A DNA stretch of 64,000 nt from Candidatus Binatia bacterium (GTDB taxonomy: Bacteria; Desulfobacterota; Binatia; UBA9968; JAJDTQ01), in contig JAJEAI010000143.1 of assembly GCA_022824205.1 (NCBI GenBank), positions 48,565-112,564 of the forward strand, given 5' to 3'. Each line of letters begins with the position of its first letter. Positions within the stretch are counted from its first letter, which is position 1. The notes under the pieces were generated by a model, which worked only from the letters and a program-made list of their open reading frames with translations, made no database searches and was not told the DNA's origin. Shown here piece by piece: positions 8,870 through 17,551 of this stretch. The position numbers were made by a program, and so were the translations under genes.

Positions 8870-9096
8870 CCTATCCCAATCGGGAGATCCGCGAGAGCCT
8901 GAATCGGAGTCTCCTGCGTCACTTGGTGCAGGATTCAAGGTGGTGGAGATGACCCCGGCCGGTTCCGCAATGGCCCAGTTGAAGAGCCGCCGTTACGCGG
9001 ACAAGTACCGCGGCCCCCACCAATCCATCTGGCTCATCGGGGTCGAATTCAGCAAGGACACGCTCAACGTGGTCGCATTCGAACTTACAGGATACA
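8870..9096 (+). pseudogene. Remnant of AAA-ATPase / PD-(D/E)XK nuclease protein
   Basis: Two pieces of one family are visible in different frames. The first (8871 on) reads YPNREIRESLNRSLLRHLVQ. The second (about 8949-9090) reads AMAQLKSRRYADKYR then IWLIGVEFSKDTLNVVAFE. These match the middle and C-terminal nuclease region of the large family of AAA-ATPase-like plus DUF1703/PD-(D/E)XK proteins. The roughly 300 N-terminal residues and the stretch between the pieces are gone, so this is a decayed gene. Confidence 0.55.
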
Positions 9097-9101
9097 TCTT
9101 G

Positions 9102-9482
9102 CTATCGGTGTCCTGGATTCTTGAGGGTGACGTCGCTCATCTGAATCAAGTCGTCTACGTCGACCTCGAGCGCGGTCGCTAGCTTGTAAAGGGTGTGGAC
9201 GGACCCAGTGCGTCGGCCCGCCTCAATCTCGACGATTTGCACACGGTTGACGCCAGAAGTTTGAGCGAGCGCAACTTGCGTAAGCTGCCGGTACTCGCGC
9301 CAGACGCGCAGTGGCGCCTCGTCGGCGAGAAGCCGGTCGACAACAACAGAGGGAATAAGTTCCTCTCCGCCGCTGGCTATCTTTGCTTCGATTACCAGTG
9401 CCGCCTCAATATCCGCGAACTCTTCGTCCAAGGCGCGCAAGCGCTCGTACTCGACTTTGGGAATGGTCACCGTCTCACTCAT
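9102..9482 (-). CDS. XRE-family antitoxin
   Basis: A 126-residue protein with a helix-turn-helix in its second half (REYRQLTQVALAQTSGVNRV, then QIVEIEAGRR). The N-terminal half has an antitoxin-like alpha/beta segment (VTIPKVEYERLRALDEEFAD). I start it at the ATG at 9482 because GGAG lies 8 bp upstream; an in-frame GTG at 9491 would leave no room for it. The gene begins just after the stop of the RelE-like toxin. By analogy to toxin-first HigBA-type modules it should neutralise the toxin and repress the operon. Confidence 0.85.
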   Translation of the reverse strand: MSETVTIPKVEYERLRALDEEFADIEAALVIEAKIASGGEELIPSVVVDRLLADEAPLRVWREYRQLTQVALAQTSGVNRVQIVEIEAGRRTGSVHTLYKLATALEVDVDDLIQMSDVTLKNPGHR

Positions 9483-9494
9483 GGTAGTCACTCC

Positions 9495-9743
9495 TTAGTA
9501 GGTGCTGCCTCGGCTGCTCACCTTCAGAATCAACAAGATGGTGCTTTCACGCATGATGATGCGCCAGTCACCCACCCGAAGGCGCATCAGATTATCCTGC
9601 CCTTTCAACTTCTTGACGTTGTTGGCATGAGCCGCCGGGTCTTCGGCGTAGGCTGCAATCTTGTCCCGGATGAGTATCGCCCAGTTCCTCGGCATCCGGG
9701 CGAGCGTCTTTTGCGCCGAGCGGCTATATACGATTGCTTTCAC
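9495..9743 (-). CDS. RelE/ParE-superfamily toxin
   Basis: An 82-residue toxin-like protein with the RelE pattern: SAQKTLARMPRN at the N-terminus, VKKLKGQDNLMRLRVGDWRI in the middle and a final hydrophobic strand (IMRESTILLILKVSSRG). Members usually cleave ribosome-bound mRNA or act on gyrase; which applies here is not visible. It starts with GTG at 9743 without a strong ribosome site and lies upstream of its XRE antitoxin, the HigBA-like order. Confidence 0.85.
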   Translation of the reverse strand: MKAIVYSRSAQKTLARMPRNWAILIRDKIAAYAEDPAAHANNVKKLKGQDNLMRLRVGDWRIIMRESTILLILKVSSRGSTY

Positions 9744-9822
9744 AGAAGGACTGTAGTGAAAAGCTACAGACGGGTCAACGGCTACGCGTTCGGCAAGGTC
9801 TCACGGATCAAGGAGGCCGGCC

Positions 9823-11037
9823 CTACACCAGCACCCCCTCCCCTTTCCACTTGGCAATGGCGTCGTCGTCGTAGCCCAGAACGTCCCGCATGATCTGCTC
9901 GGTGTGCGCGCCCAGGTCCGGGGTGAGGGGAATGTCTTCCTCCGGCTGGTCCTTGAACAGGATGCCGCCGCGGGGGACCTCGAAGGGGCCGATGGGAGAG
10001 GCGTCGTAGTTCTGGAAGTAGTCGCGGTGGCGGAGCTGGGGGTCCTGGCACAGGTCGGTGCCGTTCTGCACCACCCCGGCGGCGACGCCGAGGGCCTGGA
10101 GCCGGTGGGCGACGTCCTCGACGGTCTGGGTGGCGAGCCACTCGGACATGACGGCGTCCAGCTCCTGTGAATTCCGCCGCCGCTCGATGCAGGTGGCGAA
10201 GCGGGGGTCGTGCGCCAACGCCTCGTTGCCCATGACGCCGCACAGGCGCCGCCACTCCTCGTCGCTCGTGACCGACACCACGCACCAGCGCTCGTCTCCC
10301 TGGCAGCGGTAGCAGCCGTGGGGCGCGGCGGTGAGGCTCTGGTTCCCGCGGGGCTCGGGATCGACGCCGTTGATGGCGGACTCCAGGTAGCTCACGCCGA
10401 GCGTATAGGCGGTCACCTCCCCCTGGGACACGTCGATGATGGAACCCTTGCCGGTGAGGCGCTGGCGCAGCAACGCGGCCATCATGATGGTGGGGCCGGA
10501 GATGAAGCCCAGGTGGTCGGGGTAGACGCCCTGGCTGCCGACGGGACGGTCCTGTCCGGGATGGTTCCAGAGATAGGTCATGCCGCTGAAGGCGTTCAGG
10601 TTGAAGCCCCATGTGCCGTACCAGTTCTTGGGGCCGGTCTCCCCCAGTCCCGGCAGCTTCAGGATGATGATGGAGGGGTTCGCCTTCCTCAGCTCGTCGT
10701 CGCCGAGACCGAGCCGGCCCAGCACCTGTGGGCGGAAGTTCACCAGCACGGCGTTGGACTTGGCCGCCAGCTCCTTGATGATGCGCTTGCCGTCGTCGTG
10801 CTTGATGTTCACGGTCATGGAGCGAATGGCCAGGTTGCATTCGATGAAGCGCGGCGCGGCGTTGACGTTGTTGCCCTGGCCGTAGTGCCGGAAGGTGTCG
10901 AGCCCGCCGGGGTGGGACTCCACCTTGATGACCTCGGCGCCGTACTGCGCCAGCAGCCGGGCCGCGTAGGGGCCGGCGTACCCCGTGGTGAAAGACACGA
11001 TCCGGACGCCTTCGAGAATCCTGTTGGGGGTGGGCAT
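9823..11037 (-). CDS. CaiB/BaiF family CoA-transferase (second copy)
   Basis: A 404-residue family III CoA-transferase. The N-terminal signature LEGVRIVSFTTGYAGPYAAR and the AEVIKVESHPGGLDTFR element are typical, as is the C-terminal LGAHTEQIMRDVLGYDDDAI. The usual catalytic aspartate falls in the segment near residues 165-180 (GVYPDHLGFISGP). It transfers CoA between carboxylic acids. Its ATG overlaps the stop of the preceding CoA-transferase by one base (TGATG). Being third in an operon with an acyl-CoA dehydrogenase and another CoA-transferase, it probably activates or recycles an acid substrate. Confidence 0.9.
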   Translation of the reverse strand: MPTPNRILEGVRIVSFTTGYAGPYAARLLAQYGAEVIKVESHPGGLDTFRHYGQGNNVNAAPRFIECNLAIRSMTVNIKHDDGKRIIKELAAKSNAVLVNFRPQVLGRLGLGDDELRKANPSIIILKLPGLGETGPKNWYGTWGFNLNAFSGMTYLWNHPGQDRPVGSQGVYPDHLGFISGPTIMMAALLRQRLTGKGSIIDVSQGEVTAYTLGVSYLESAINGVDPEPRGNQSLTAAPHGCYRCQGDERWCVVSVTSDEEWRRLCGVMGNEALAHDPRFATCIERRRNSQELDAVMSEWLATQTVEDVAHRLQALGVAAGVVQNGTDLCQDPQLRHRDYFQNYDASPIGPFEVPRGGILFKDQPEEDIPLTPDLGAHTEQIMRDVLGYDDDAIAKWKGEGVLV

Positions 11038-12233
11038 CAGATGACTCCCTCCGCCGCCAGCACGCCGAGGTCGGCCTCGCTCAAACCGAGATCACCGCCC
11101 AGGATCTCCCCGTTGTGCTGGCCCAGCATGGGCGCGGGCCGGGGGCCGCGGCGCTCGCCGTCCAGCAGGAACGGCACGCCCGGCTGCGGGAATTCGCCCA
11201 GCACGGGGTGCGACACCGTGCCGAAGAAGCCGCGCTCGACGATGTGCGGGTCCTCCATGAAGTCCCGCGGCGTGTTCACCGGCAACGCCGGCAGCCCGTG
11301 CTTCTGGAGCAGCACGGACAGCTCCTCCTTGCCGAACCGCGAGGTGAACGACGCCACCATGGGGTTCAGCCAGTCCGCGGCCGCCCGGCGCTTGCCGTTG
11401 TCCAGCAACTCGGGGTCGTCCAGCTCCGCCGGGTGTCCCTCCCACATGTCCAGGAAGATGGGCCAGTGGCGCTGGGTGGCGAAGAACGAGATCCAGCCAT
11501 CCTTGCACGGGAACAGGTTGGCCGGGGCCACGTGCTGGTGCTGGCTGCCGGCGCGCTTCATGAGACGGCCCTCGGACGACCAGGTGAAGGCCACGTGCTC
11601 GTGGAGCGCCATGCTCGCCTGCACCGAGGCGTCGATGTGAGCGCCCAGCCCCTTGTCCTCGCGTTGCCACAGCGCCAGCAGGGTGCCGAAGGCGGAGTAG
11701 ATGCTGGTATAGACATAGGACTGGCCGCCCGGGGGAACGCACGGCGTCAGGCTGGGGTCGCCGCTGATGAACAGCAGCCCGCCCATGGCATTGGTCACCA
11801 GGTCCGGCGCGCGGTAGTCGCGGTAGGGGCCGTCCTGGCCGAAGCCCGAGATGGACACGAGCACCAGCTTGGGGCGGCGTGCCACCATCTCGCCGTAGCC
11901 GATGCCAAGGTCGTCGAGGTAGCCGGGGTCGTGGCTGTCGATGACCACGTCGGCCTTCTCCACCAGGTCGAGCAGGAGTTTCCGGCCCGACCCGCGGGAC
12001 AGGTCCAGGGTGATGCCGCGCTTGCCGGCGTTGAAGTAGGCGAACCGCAGGCTGCCCTCGCGGTTGCTGTGCCCCTTGGCAAACGGCGGCTCGGCGCGGA
12101 GGTCATCGCCCGACGGCGGCTCGACCTTGACCACGTCCATGCCGAGGTCGGCGAGCACCTTGCCGCAGAAGGCCCCCATGGCGGTGCCGAGGTCCAGCAC
12201 CCGGAAGCCCGAAAGCAGCGCTTCTCCGCTCAT
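11037..12233 (-). CDS. CaiB/BaiF family CoA-transferase (first copy)
   Basis: A 398-residue family III CoA-transferase (LLSGFRVLDLGTAMGAFCGK, then MDVVKVEPPSGDD). The substrate region LVTNAMGGLLFISGD replaces the more usual ATGG motif. Its ATG overlaps the stop of the acyl-CoA dehydrogenase (ATGA), so I reject the much longer in-frame opening that runs back through that gene. The C-terminal half (MLGQHNGEILGGDLGLSEAD) is canonical. Two non-identical CoA-transferases in tandem could form a heteromer or act on acid and acceptor separately. Substrate unknown. Confidence 0.9.
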   Translation of the reverse strand: MSGEALLSGFRVLDLGTAMGAFCGKVLADLGMDVVKVEPPSGDDLRAEPPFAKGHSNREGSLRFAYFNAGKRGITLDLSRGSGRKLLLDLVEKADVVIDSHDPGYLDDLGIGYGEMVARRPKLVLVSISGFGQDGPYRDYRAPDLVTNAMGGLLFISGDPSLTPCVPPGGQSYVYTSIYSAFGTLLALWQREDKGLGAHIDASVQASMALHEHVAFTWSSEGRLMKRAGSQHQHVAPANLFPCKDGWISFFATQRHWPIFLDMWEGHPAELDDPELLDNGKRRAAADWLNPMVASFTSRFGKEELSVLLQKHGLPALPVNTPRDFMEDPHIVERGFFGTVSHPVLGEFPQPGVPFLLDGERRGPRPAPMLGQHNGEILGGDLGLSEADLGVLAAEGVI

Positions 12234-13399
12234 TGGCCCTTGGCGCGGGCGCGCAGGAGGTTCTGGGCCATGCGCCAGCGCAGCACCTCGGTGGCGCCTT
12301 CGGTGATGCGGATGCTGCGCAACTGGCGGTACCACCACTCCAGCGGCAGTTCCTTGGTGAGGCCGATGCCGCCGTGGACCTGGATGGAGCGGTCCACCAC
12401 CCGGCTGGCCATCTCCGTGCACACGCACTTGACCATGTAGGCCAGGTTGCGAACGTCCTCGCCGCGGTCGTGGCGCCAGGCGCATTCGTAGACCAGGTTG
12501 CGCGCCATGTGCAGTTCCATGACCGAGTCGGCGACCATGAACTGGACGGCCTGCCGTTCCGACAGCGGCTGGCCGAAGGTGGTGCGGATCTGCGAGTAGT
12601 CCATCATCATGTCCAGGGCGCGTTCGGCGATGCCGATACAGCGGGCGCCGTGGCCCTTGACGCGTCCCTCCTGGAGCCAACCCTGGGCCAGCCGGAAGCC
12701 CTGCCCCACCTCGCCCGCGACGTTGCCCACCGGCACCCGGGCGTTCTCGAAGAGGATCTGGAACGGCGCGTCGCCCATCATGGTGGGCCAGCGGCGCTCG
12801 ATGGTGACGCCCGGGGTGTCCATGTCCACCAGGAAGGTGGTGATGCCGCCGCGCGCGCGCTTCTCGGGATCGGTCACCGCCATGACCTGGGCGAAGTCGG
12901 AGAAGCCCGCGTTGCTGATGAACCGCTTGGTGCCGTTCAGCACCCAATGGTCGCCGTCCAGCACCGCCCGGGTCTTCATGCCCGCGGGATCGCCGCCCGC
13001 GTCGGGCTCGGTCTGGGCGAAGCACGCCGTCTTCTCGCCCCGGAGCACGGGGTAGAGGTAGCGCTCCTTCTGCTCGTCGTTGAGCTCGAACAGGATGCCG
13101 CGCGCCTCCGGCCCGAAGATCGGGTTGTTGCGGAAAGGGATGCAGTTGGTGCGGGAGACTTCTTCCTGGATCACGCAGCGCGTCAACAGGTCGAGCCCGG
13201 CGCCGCCGTACTCCTCGGGCACGTCCAGCATCCAGAACCCCAGGGCCTTGGCCTTTTCCTGGAGCGGCTTGTACAGTTCCTCGGGCATCTCCTCGCCCTC
13301 GGGCACGAACTCCCGCTCCAGCGGGATCAGCTCCCGGTCCACGAAGTCGCGCATGGTCTTCTTGATGATCTTGATCTCTTCGGGAAGCTCGAAATCCAT
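12230..13399 (-). CDS. Acyl-CoA dehydrogenase
   Basis: A 389-residue flavoprotein. Motifs in order are CFAQTEPDAGGDPAGMKTRA (FAD/substrate loop), the middle beta domain (LNGTKRFISNAGFSDF), and the C-terminal helical domain ending QVHGGIGLTKELPLEWWYR and RITEGATEVLRWRMAQ. It would oxidise an acyl-CoA to the enoyl-CoA with an electron-transfer flavoprotein. I place the start at the ATG at 13399, preceded by GGAGGAG. It is first in a three-gene, overlapping operon with two CoA-transferases. Confidence 0.92.
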   Translation of the reverse strand: MDFELPEEIKIIKKTMRDFVDRELIPLEREFVPEGEEMPEELYKPLQEKAKALGFWMLDVPEEYGGAGLDLLTRCVIQEEVSRTNCIPFRNNPIFGPEARGILFELNDEQKERYLYPVLRGEKTACFAQTEPDAGGDPAGMKTRAVLDGDHWVLNGTKRFISNAGFSDFAQVMAVTDPEKRARGGITTFLVDMDTPGVTIERRWPTMMGDAPFQILFENARVPVGNVAGEVGQGFRLAQGWLQEGRVKGHGARCIGIAERALDMMMDYSQIRTTFGQPLSERQAVQFMVADSVMELHMARNLVYECAWRHDRGEDVRNLAYMVKCVCTEMASRVVDRSIQVHGGIGLTKELPLEWWYRQLRSIRITEGATEVLRWRMAQNLLRARAKGQ

Positions 13400-13907
13400 T
13401 CCTCGTCTCCTCCTTGTTCCAGGACTGGGTTGCGTAATGAGGTGCTGGAAGACCCGGATCCGGTGGCTTCCGGCAGGACGGCCGGGCAAGGCCCAAGATC
13501 GGCGGCACGGGGTCTTCGGGACCTGATCGGACGATAGCCCGTAACATATGCCCGACCTCGGCCGAACGTCAAGTCAACTCGGGCGCACCAAGTGAGCGGC
13601 ACAAGCGCAAACTCTGACCTGCAATGGCACGGCATCATATACTTGAGATTTCACAGCAGTCTGAACTTGCGCCTGCACGGCAACATGCACTTGCAATGCC
13701 TCGGAGAGCTGTGATGGCCCAACCGCACGAGAAACTCGCCGCATCGCTCGCACGGCCGCAACACTTCGGCTTTTCACGACGCCGTCTTCACCCATCCGGT
13801 GAACCCGGCGCGGTTTACTCTTGTACTTCACCCGGAGAGCCGCCCGCATTGACATCCGCCGGGGCAGTGTCTATGTTTCCTCAAACCCACCCGCGCGAGG
13901 CCGACTT
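13400..13907. other. Intergenic region between divergent operons
   Basis: This 508-bp stretch separates the minus-strand acyl-CoA operon from FmdB. It should hold both promoters, but I see no convincing -35/-10 pair. A minus-strand opening around 13600-13720 encodes a repetitive VHVAVQAQVQTAVKSQV-like stretch with no family I recognise. I do not call it a gene. Confidence 0.4.
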
Positions 13908-14216
13908 ATGCCCATTTACGAGTACAAGTGTTCGATATGCGGTGTGTTTGAGGTGACTCAGCGGATCACGGAGGACCCGCTGGAGAAGTGTCCGACCTGT
14001 CAGGGTGAGGTCAGGAAGCTCATCTCGAACACGTCGTTCCAACTCAAAGGCACCGGTTGGTACGTAACCGATTACGGCCGCGGCAAGGGCGCCAACGGCG
14101 ACAAGCAGGATACCAACGGGAGCAAGGATTCATCCGACTCCAAGCCCAAGTCCACGGAGAGCAAGTCGTCCGACAAGTCTTCGTCCGGCGACAGCGCTTC
14201 CAGCAGCGCGTCCTGA
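13908..14216 (+). CDS. FmdB-family zinc-ribbon protein
   Basis: A 102-residue protein beginning [16 protein letters not shown], with the second pair CPTCQGEV. Together they make a CxxC...CxxC zinc ribbon of the FmdB type. The last 45 residues are low-complexity Ser/Lys/Asp ([20 protein letters not shown]), probably disordered. FmdB proteins are proposed regulatory or nucleic-acid-binding factors; a role in this context is unknown. The first ATG that gives the canonical MP(I/L)YEY start was chosen. A second FmdB lies in the formamidase operon at 51526-51804. Confidence 0.85.
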   Translation: MPIYEYKCSICGVFEVTQRITEDPLEKCPTCQGEVRKLISNTSFQLKGTGWYVTDYGRGKGANGDKQDTNGSKDSSDSKPKSTESKSSDKSSSGDSASSSAS

Positions 14217-14322
14217 TCCACACTCGTTCGTCCAGGACGTCCCGGTCACGGCCCGCGGGCCATCGGGGCGCGACGTCCCGCAAGCCGCATCGAACCCGCG
14301 CGATGTCGATGGCAAGGACCCC

Positions 14323-15126
14323 ATGATAACGAAACCGCTGGGAGGCACCGACGTCCAGGTCCCGGAGATCGGCCTGGGGGTCTGGCAATACCGCGGCGGC
14401 GTGGCGCCCTTGCGGCACGGCGTGGAGCTGGGGGCGAACCTCATCGACACGGCCGAGATGTACCGCACCGAGGACGTGGTGGGCGAGGCGGTGCGGGGCA
14501 TGCGCGAGCGTGTGTTCATCGCCAGCAAGGTATCCGGCGACCATCTGGGGCACGATCAGGTGCTCCGGGCCGCGGACGCGAGCCTGCGGCGGCTGGGCGT
14601 CGACACCATCGACCTGTACCAGATCCACTGGCCAAGCCGCGGCAAACCCATCGAAGAGACCATGCGGGCGATGGAGACCCTGGTGGATACCGGGCGCATA
14701 CGCTACATCGGCGTCAGCAACTTCTCCACCGACGAACTGGCCGAAGCCCGCGCGGCCATGCGGCACCATCCCATCGTGTCCAACCAGGTGCTCTACAATC
14801 TCCGCCGGCGCGAGATCGAACGCACGCTGATGCCCTACTGCCTGCGCCACGACGTGACGATCATCGCCTACACGCCGTTGGACAGCGGCAGGCTGGCGGG
14901 CAAGCCCGGGCTGTTCGCCGCAAAAGGCGCCAAGGTGCTCCACGAGATCGCCGGCGCACGCGGCAAGACATCCGCCCAGGTCGCGTTGAACTGGTGTACG
15001 GCCCACGAGGGCGTCATCGCCATCCCCAAGTCCGACAGTGTCGAGCGCACCGCCGAGAATTGCGGCGCCTCGGACTGGCGTCTTTCCGCGGAAGACATGG
15101 CCCGGCTGGACCGGGCCTTCGCATGA
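14323..15126 (+). CDS. Aldo/keto reductase
   Basis: A 267-residue NADPH-dependent oxidoreductase with the complete catalytic tetrad: D42, Y47, K69 and H102 (NLIDTAEMYRTE, FIASKV, LYQIHWP). The C-terminal cofactor contact is AIPKSDSVERTAENCGA. It would reduce an aldehyde or ketone, substrate unknown. AAGGA lies 4 bp before the ATG. The aminotransferase begins 19 bp downstream, then an SDR, so the three form a likely operon. Confidence 0.92.
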   Translation: MITKPLGGTDVQVPEIGLGVWQYRGGVAPLRHGVELGANLIDTAEMYRTEDVVGEAVRGMRERVFIASKVSGDHLGHDQVLRAADASLRRLGVDTIDLYQIHWPSRGKPIEETMRAMETLVDTGRIRYIGVSNFSTDELAEARAAMRHHPIVSNQVLYNLRRREIERTLMPYCLRHDVTIIAYTPLDSGRLAGKPGLFAAKGAKVLHEIAGARGKTSAQVALNWCTAHEGVIAIPKSDSVERTAENCGASDWRLSAEDMARLDRAFA

Positions 15127-15145
15127 CCGCGAGGTGAGGAACCCG

Positions 15146-16525
15146 ATGAATTTTCCCGCGCTCGACCGGACCGGAGCCATGGCGTTCTTCTCCGAGTTCG
15201 GAAGAATGATCTACAACCCGCAAGGGATCCTCTACTGGACCCGCAAGGCCCGCTCCAAGGCCCAGATCAACGCCACCATCGGCTCCGCCCGGGGCACCGA
15301 GGGCACGGTCTTCCCCGAGGGCGGCAAGCGCCAGATCACCTTGTGCACGCCGCTGATCCACTCGTTCTTTCGCGGGTTGGACACCGAGGAGATCTTCCCC
15401 TACACGCCGGAAACCGGCACTCCCGCGTTTCGCTCGGCGTGGCGGCGATGGATCCTGGCGCGCGCGGGGGATGAAGCCGAGCGCCTCAAGCGGCAGATGC
15501 TGAACCCGATCCTCACTCCCGGCATCACCGCGGCCATCAGCATCAGCGCGCGCATGTTCGTGGACCCCGGCCGCCCCATCATCGTGGCCGACCGTCGCTG
15601 GGAAAACTACGACCATGTCTTCGAACGCAGCCTCGGCCTTTCCGTGATCGACTTCCCGCTGCTGCACGACGGCGACCTGAACGTCGCGGGGCTGATCGAT
15701 GCCGTCCGGCGGGTGTGGCACGAGCAGGACAACGCCGTGGTGCTGCTGAACTTCCCCAACAACCCCACGGGCTTCTGCCCGTCCGAGGACGCGGGTCGCC
15801 GCCTCATGGAAGAACTGGACCGGCTCGCCGCGTCATGGGCCAAGCGCCTGGTGCTTCTGTTCGACGACGCCTACGAAAGCTACGTGTACGACCCGGCCGC
15901 GATGCAGTCGTCCCTCTTCTACTTGTGCCGGCCGCGCCCCAACCTGCTCCCGGTGAAGCTCGACGGCGTCACCAAGGAGCTGCTCTGGTACGGCGCGCGC
16001 GCGGGCACCATCACGCTGGCCTGTCCGGACGAGTGGCTTTCCGGGGACGACGGCGCGGGTGTCACCGAGGAGATCGACAACAAGTTCGGCGGCGTCATTC
16101 GTGGACTCGTTTCCAGCAACGCCACGGTGACCCAGTCCGTGGCCGCCAAGGCCATGGCGCAGATGGACCGTTTGCTGGACCAGCGTAGCCGGGCCTTCGA
16201 GGTGCTGAAGAAGCGCTACGACACCCTGAAGCACGAGCTCGACGCCATGGACACCGACCTCTTGACAGTGGAGCCGTTCCACGGTGGCTTCTTCTGCTTC
16301 CTGACCCTGCGCCCGGAGTCGGAACTGCGGGCCACGGAGGTGGCCAACCACCTGCTCGACAAGTACGGCGTCGGCACCGTGCCCTTCGAGGGCGAGTCCA
16401 TGAACGGCCTCCGCATCGCCTATTGCAGCGTCGAAAACGAAGACTTGCCGAAGCTGTGCCGGAGTCTGGCGCAAGCCGTCAACGAGCTGGCGCGCGGGGA
16501 TGAGGAAGCGCATGGGCAGGCTTGA
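15146..16525 (+). CDS. PLP-dependent class I/II aminotransferase
   Basis: A 459-residue fold-type I enzyme. NFPNNPTGFCPSEDAG is the usual NxPxNPTG loop, LLFDDAYESYVYD holds the pyridoxal-contacting Asp/Tyr, and K277 in GVTKELLWYGARAG is the likely Schiff-base lysine. I start it at 15146, where GAGGTGAGGA precedes the ATG, instead of an upstream in-frame start inside the reductase. The substrate-binding N-terminus (YNPQGILYWTRKARSK) is unlike common aspartate or histidinol-phosphate enzymes, so substrate is open. It overlaps the SDR by 14 bp. Confidence 0.88.
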   Translation: MNFPALDRTGAMAFFSEFGRMIYNPQGILYWTRKARSKAQINATIGSARGTEGTVFPEGGKRQITLCTPLIHSFFRGLDTEEIFPYTPETGTPAFRSAWRRWILARAGDEAERLKRQMLNPILTPGITAAISISARMFVDPGRPIIVADRRWENYDHVFERSLGLSVIDFPLLHDGDLNVAGLIDAVRRVWHEQDNAVVLLNFPNNPTGFCPSEDAGRRLMEELDRLAASWAKRLVLLFDDAYESYVYDPAAMQSSLFYLCRPRPNLLPVKLDGVTKELLWYGARAGTITLACPDEWLSGDDGAGVTEEIDNKFGGVIRGLVSSNATVTQSVAAKAMAQMDRLLDQRSRAFEVLKKRYDTLKHELDAMDTDLLTVEPFHGGFFCFLTLRPESELRATEVANHLLDKYGVGTVPFEGESMNGLRIAYCSVENEDLPKLCRSLAQAVNELARGDEEAHGQA

Positions 16526-17243
16526 GGGCCGGGTGGCCATCGTCACCGGCGCCAGCCGCGGCATCGGCCGGGCGGTGGCCCTGGAGTTCGCGCGCGAAGG
16601 CGCGGTCCTGGCCGTCACCGGCGTGCGCGACCGCGAGGCACTCGAACGGGTGCGGGACGAGATCACGGCCCTGGGCGCGGAGAACATCGCGCGCATGGCG
16701 GACGTGGGCCGCCGCGCCGAGGTGGACGCGCTGGTGGCGGAGACGGTGGAGCGCTGGGGCCGGGTCGACGTCCTGGTCAACAACGCGGGCATCCTGCGGA
16801 TGGCGCGCTTCGAGGACATCTCCGAGGAACAGTGGGACGAGACCATGAGGGTGCATCTCAAGGGCACCTTCAACGGCATGCAGGCCGTGCTCCCGGTCAT
16901 GAAGCGGCAGCGCTCCGGCAAGATCATCAACCTGACCGGACCCGCGGCGCTGCGGCCCTCGACGGGAGTGTCGGACTACGCCGGCGCCAAGGGCGGCATC
17001 ATCACCCTCACCTTCAACGTCGCCAACGAGATGAAACCGTACAACATCCAGATCAACTGCATCTCGCCGGTGGCGGACACCCGCATGACCGACGCCATCG
17101 CGGAGTTCCGCGAGCACGCGCAGGGCACCGCGGCACGGCCGAGTCCGGTTCCCCCGGAGGCCGTGGCGCCGGCCTTCGTGTTCTTCGCGTGCGGCGACAG
17201 CGACTACATCACCGGCGAGGTACTGGGCTTCGGCCGGAAATGA
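16512..17243 (+). CDS. Short-chain dehydrogenase/reductase
   Basis: A 243-residue classical SDR with the cofactor motif TGASRGIG at residues 12-19, NNAG in VDVLVNNAGILRM and the active-site Y156-x3-K160 (DYAGAKGG). The usual catalytic serine position before it reads NLTGPAALRPS, so that residue may be replaced. The ATG at 16512, inside the end of the aminotransferase gene, follows GAGGAAG. It is probably co-transcribed with the aldo/keto reductase and aminotransferase and would oxidise or reduce an alcohol/ketone in the same pathway. Confidence 0.9.
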   Translation: MGRLEGRVAIVTGASRGIGRAVALEFAREGAVLAVTGVRDREALERVRDEITALGAENIARMADVGRRAEVDALVAETVERWGRVDVLVNNAGILRMARFEDISEEQWDETMRVHLKGTFNGMQAVLPVMKRQRSGKIINLTGPAALRPSTGVSDYAGAKGGIITLTFNVANEMKPYNIQINCISPVADTRMTDAIAEFREHAQGTAARPSPVPPEAVAPAFVFFACGDSDYITGEVLGFGRK

Positions 17244-17270
17244 GCCGGCCGGGATCGCGCTTCAAGTTTG

Positions 17271-17411
17271 CGTCCTTCGACTTCGCTTCGCTACGCTCAG
17301 GACGAACGGTGAGATCACGTTTCTCCTTACCTGACCGGGCCGAACGGGTGATCAGGTTCTCCGAACCTTCACCGCTCGTCCTGAGCGCAGCGAAGCGAAG
17401 TCGAAGGACGC
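17271..17411. repeat. Inverted pair of dispersed intergenic repeats
   Basis: Copies at 17271-17307 and 17375-17411 of the repeat containing GACTTCGCTTCGCTACGC lie head to head about 70 bp apart. Transcripts through the gap between the SDR and the DUF3179 gene could form a long hairpin. Confidence 0.7.
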
Positions 17412-17551
17412 CCGCCCGGCGGCGTGCGAAGCGGCGTGCCGTCCGGTATAGTTGAAGGAGAACGACCGAGGAGTCGGCCCGGGGCCAGCTCGCGCGGACA
17501 CCCGGGAACACGAAGGAAATCGCACAGCGCGACACGAAACGAGGTGAAACC

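Noticed and set aside
11037..13547. An 836-residue apparent CoA-transferase
   Set aside because: Its N-terminal half is an out-of-frame reading of the acyl-CoA dehydrogenase. The real gene starts at 12233 with an ATGA overlap.
13574..13855. Minus-strand frame with VHVAVQAQVQTAVKSQV
   Set aside because: Repetitive composition, no ribosome site and no recognised family.
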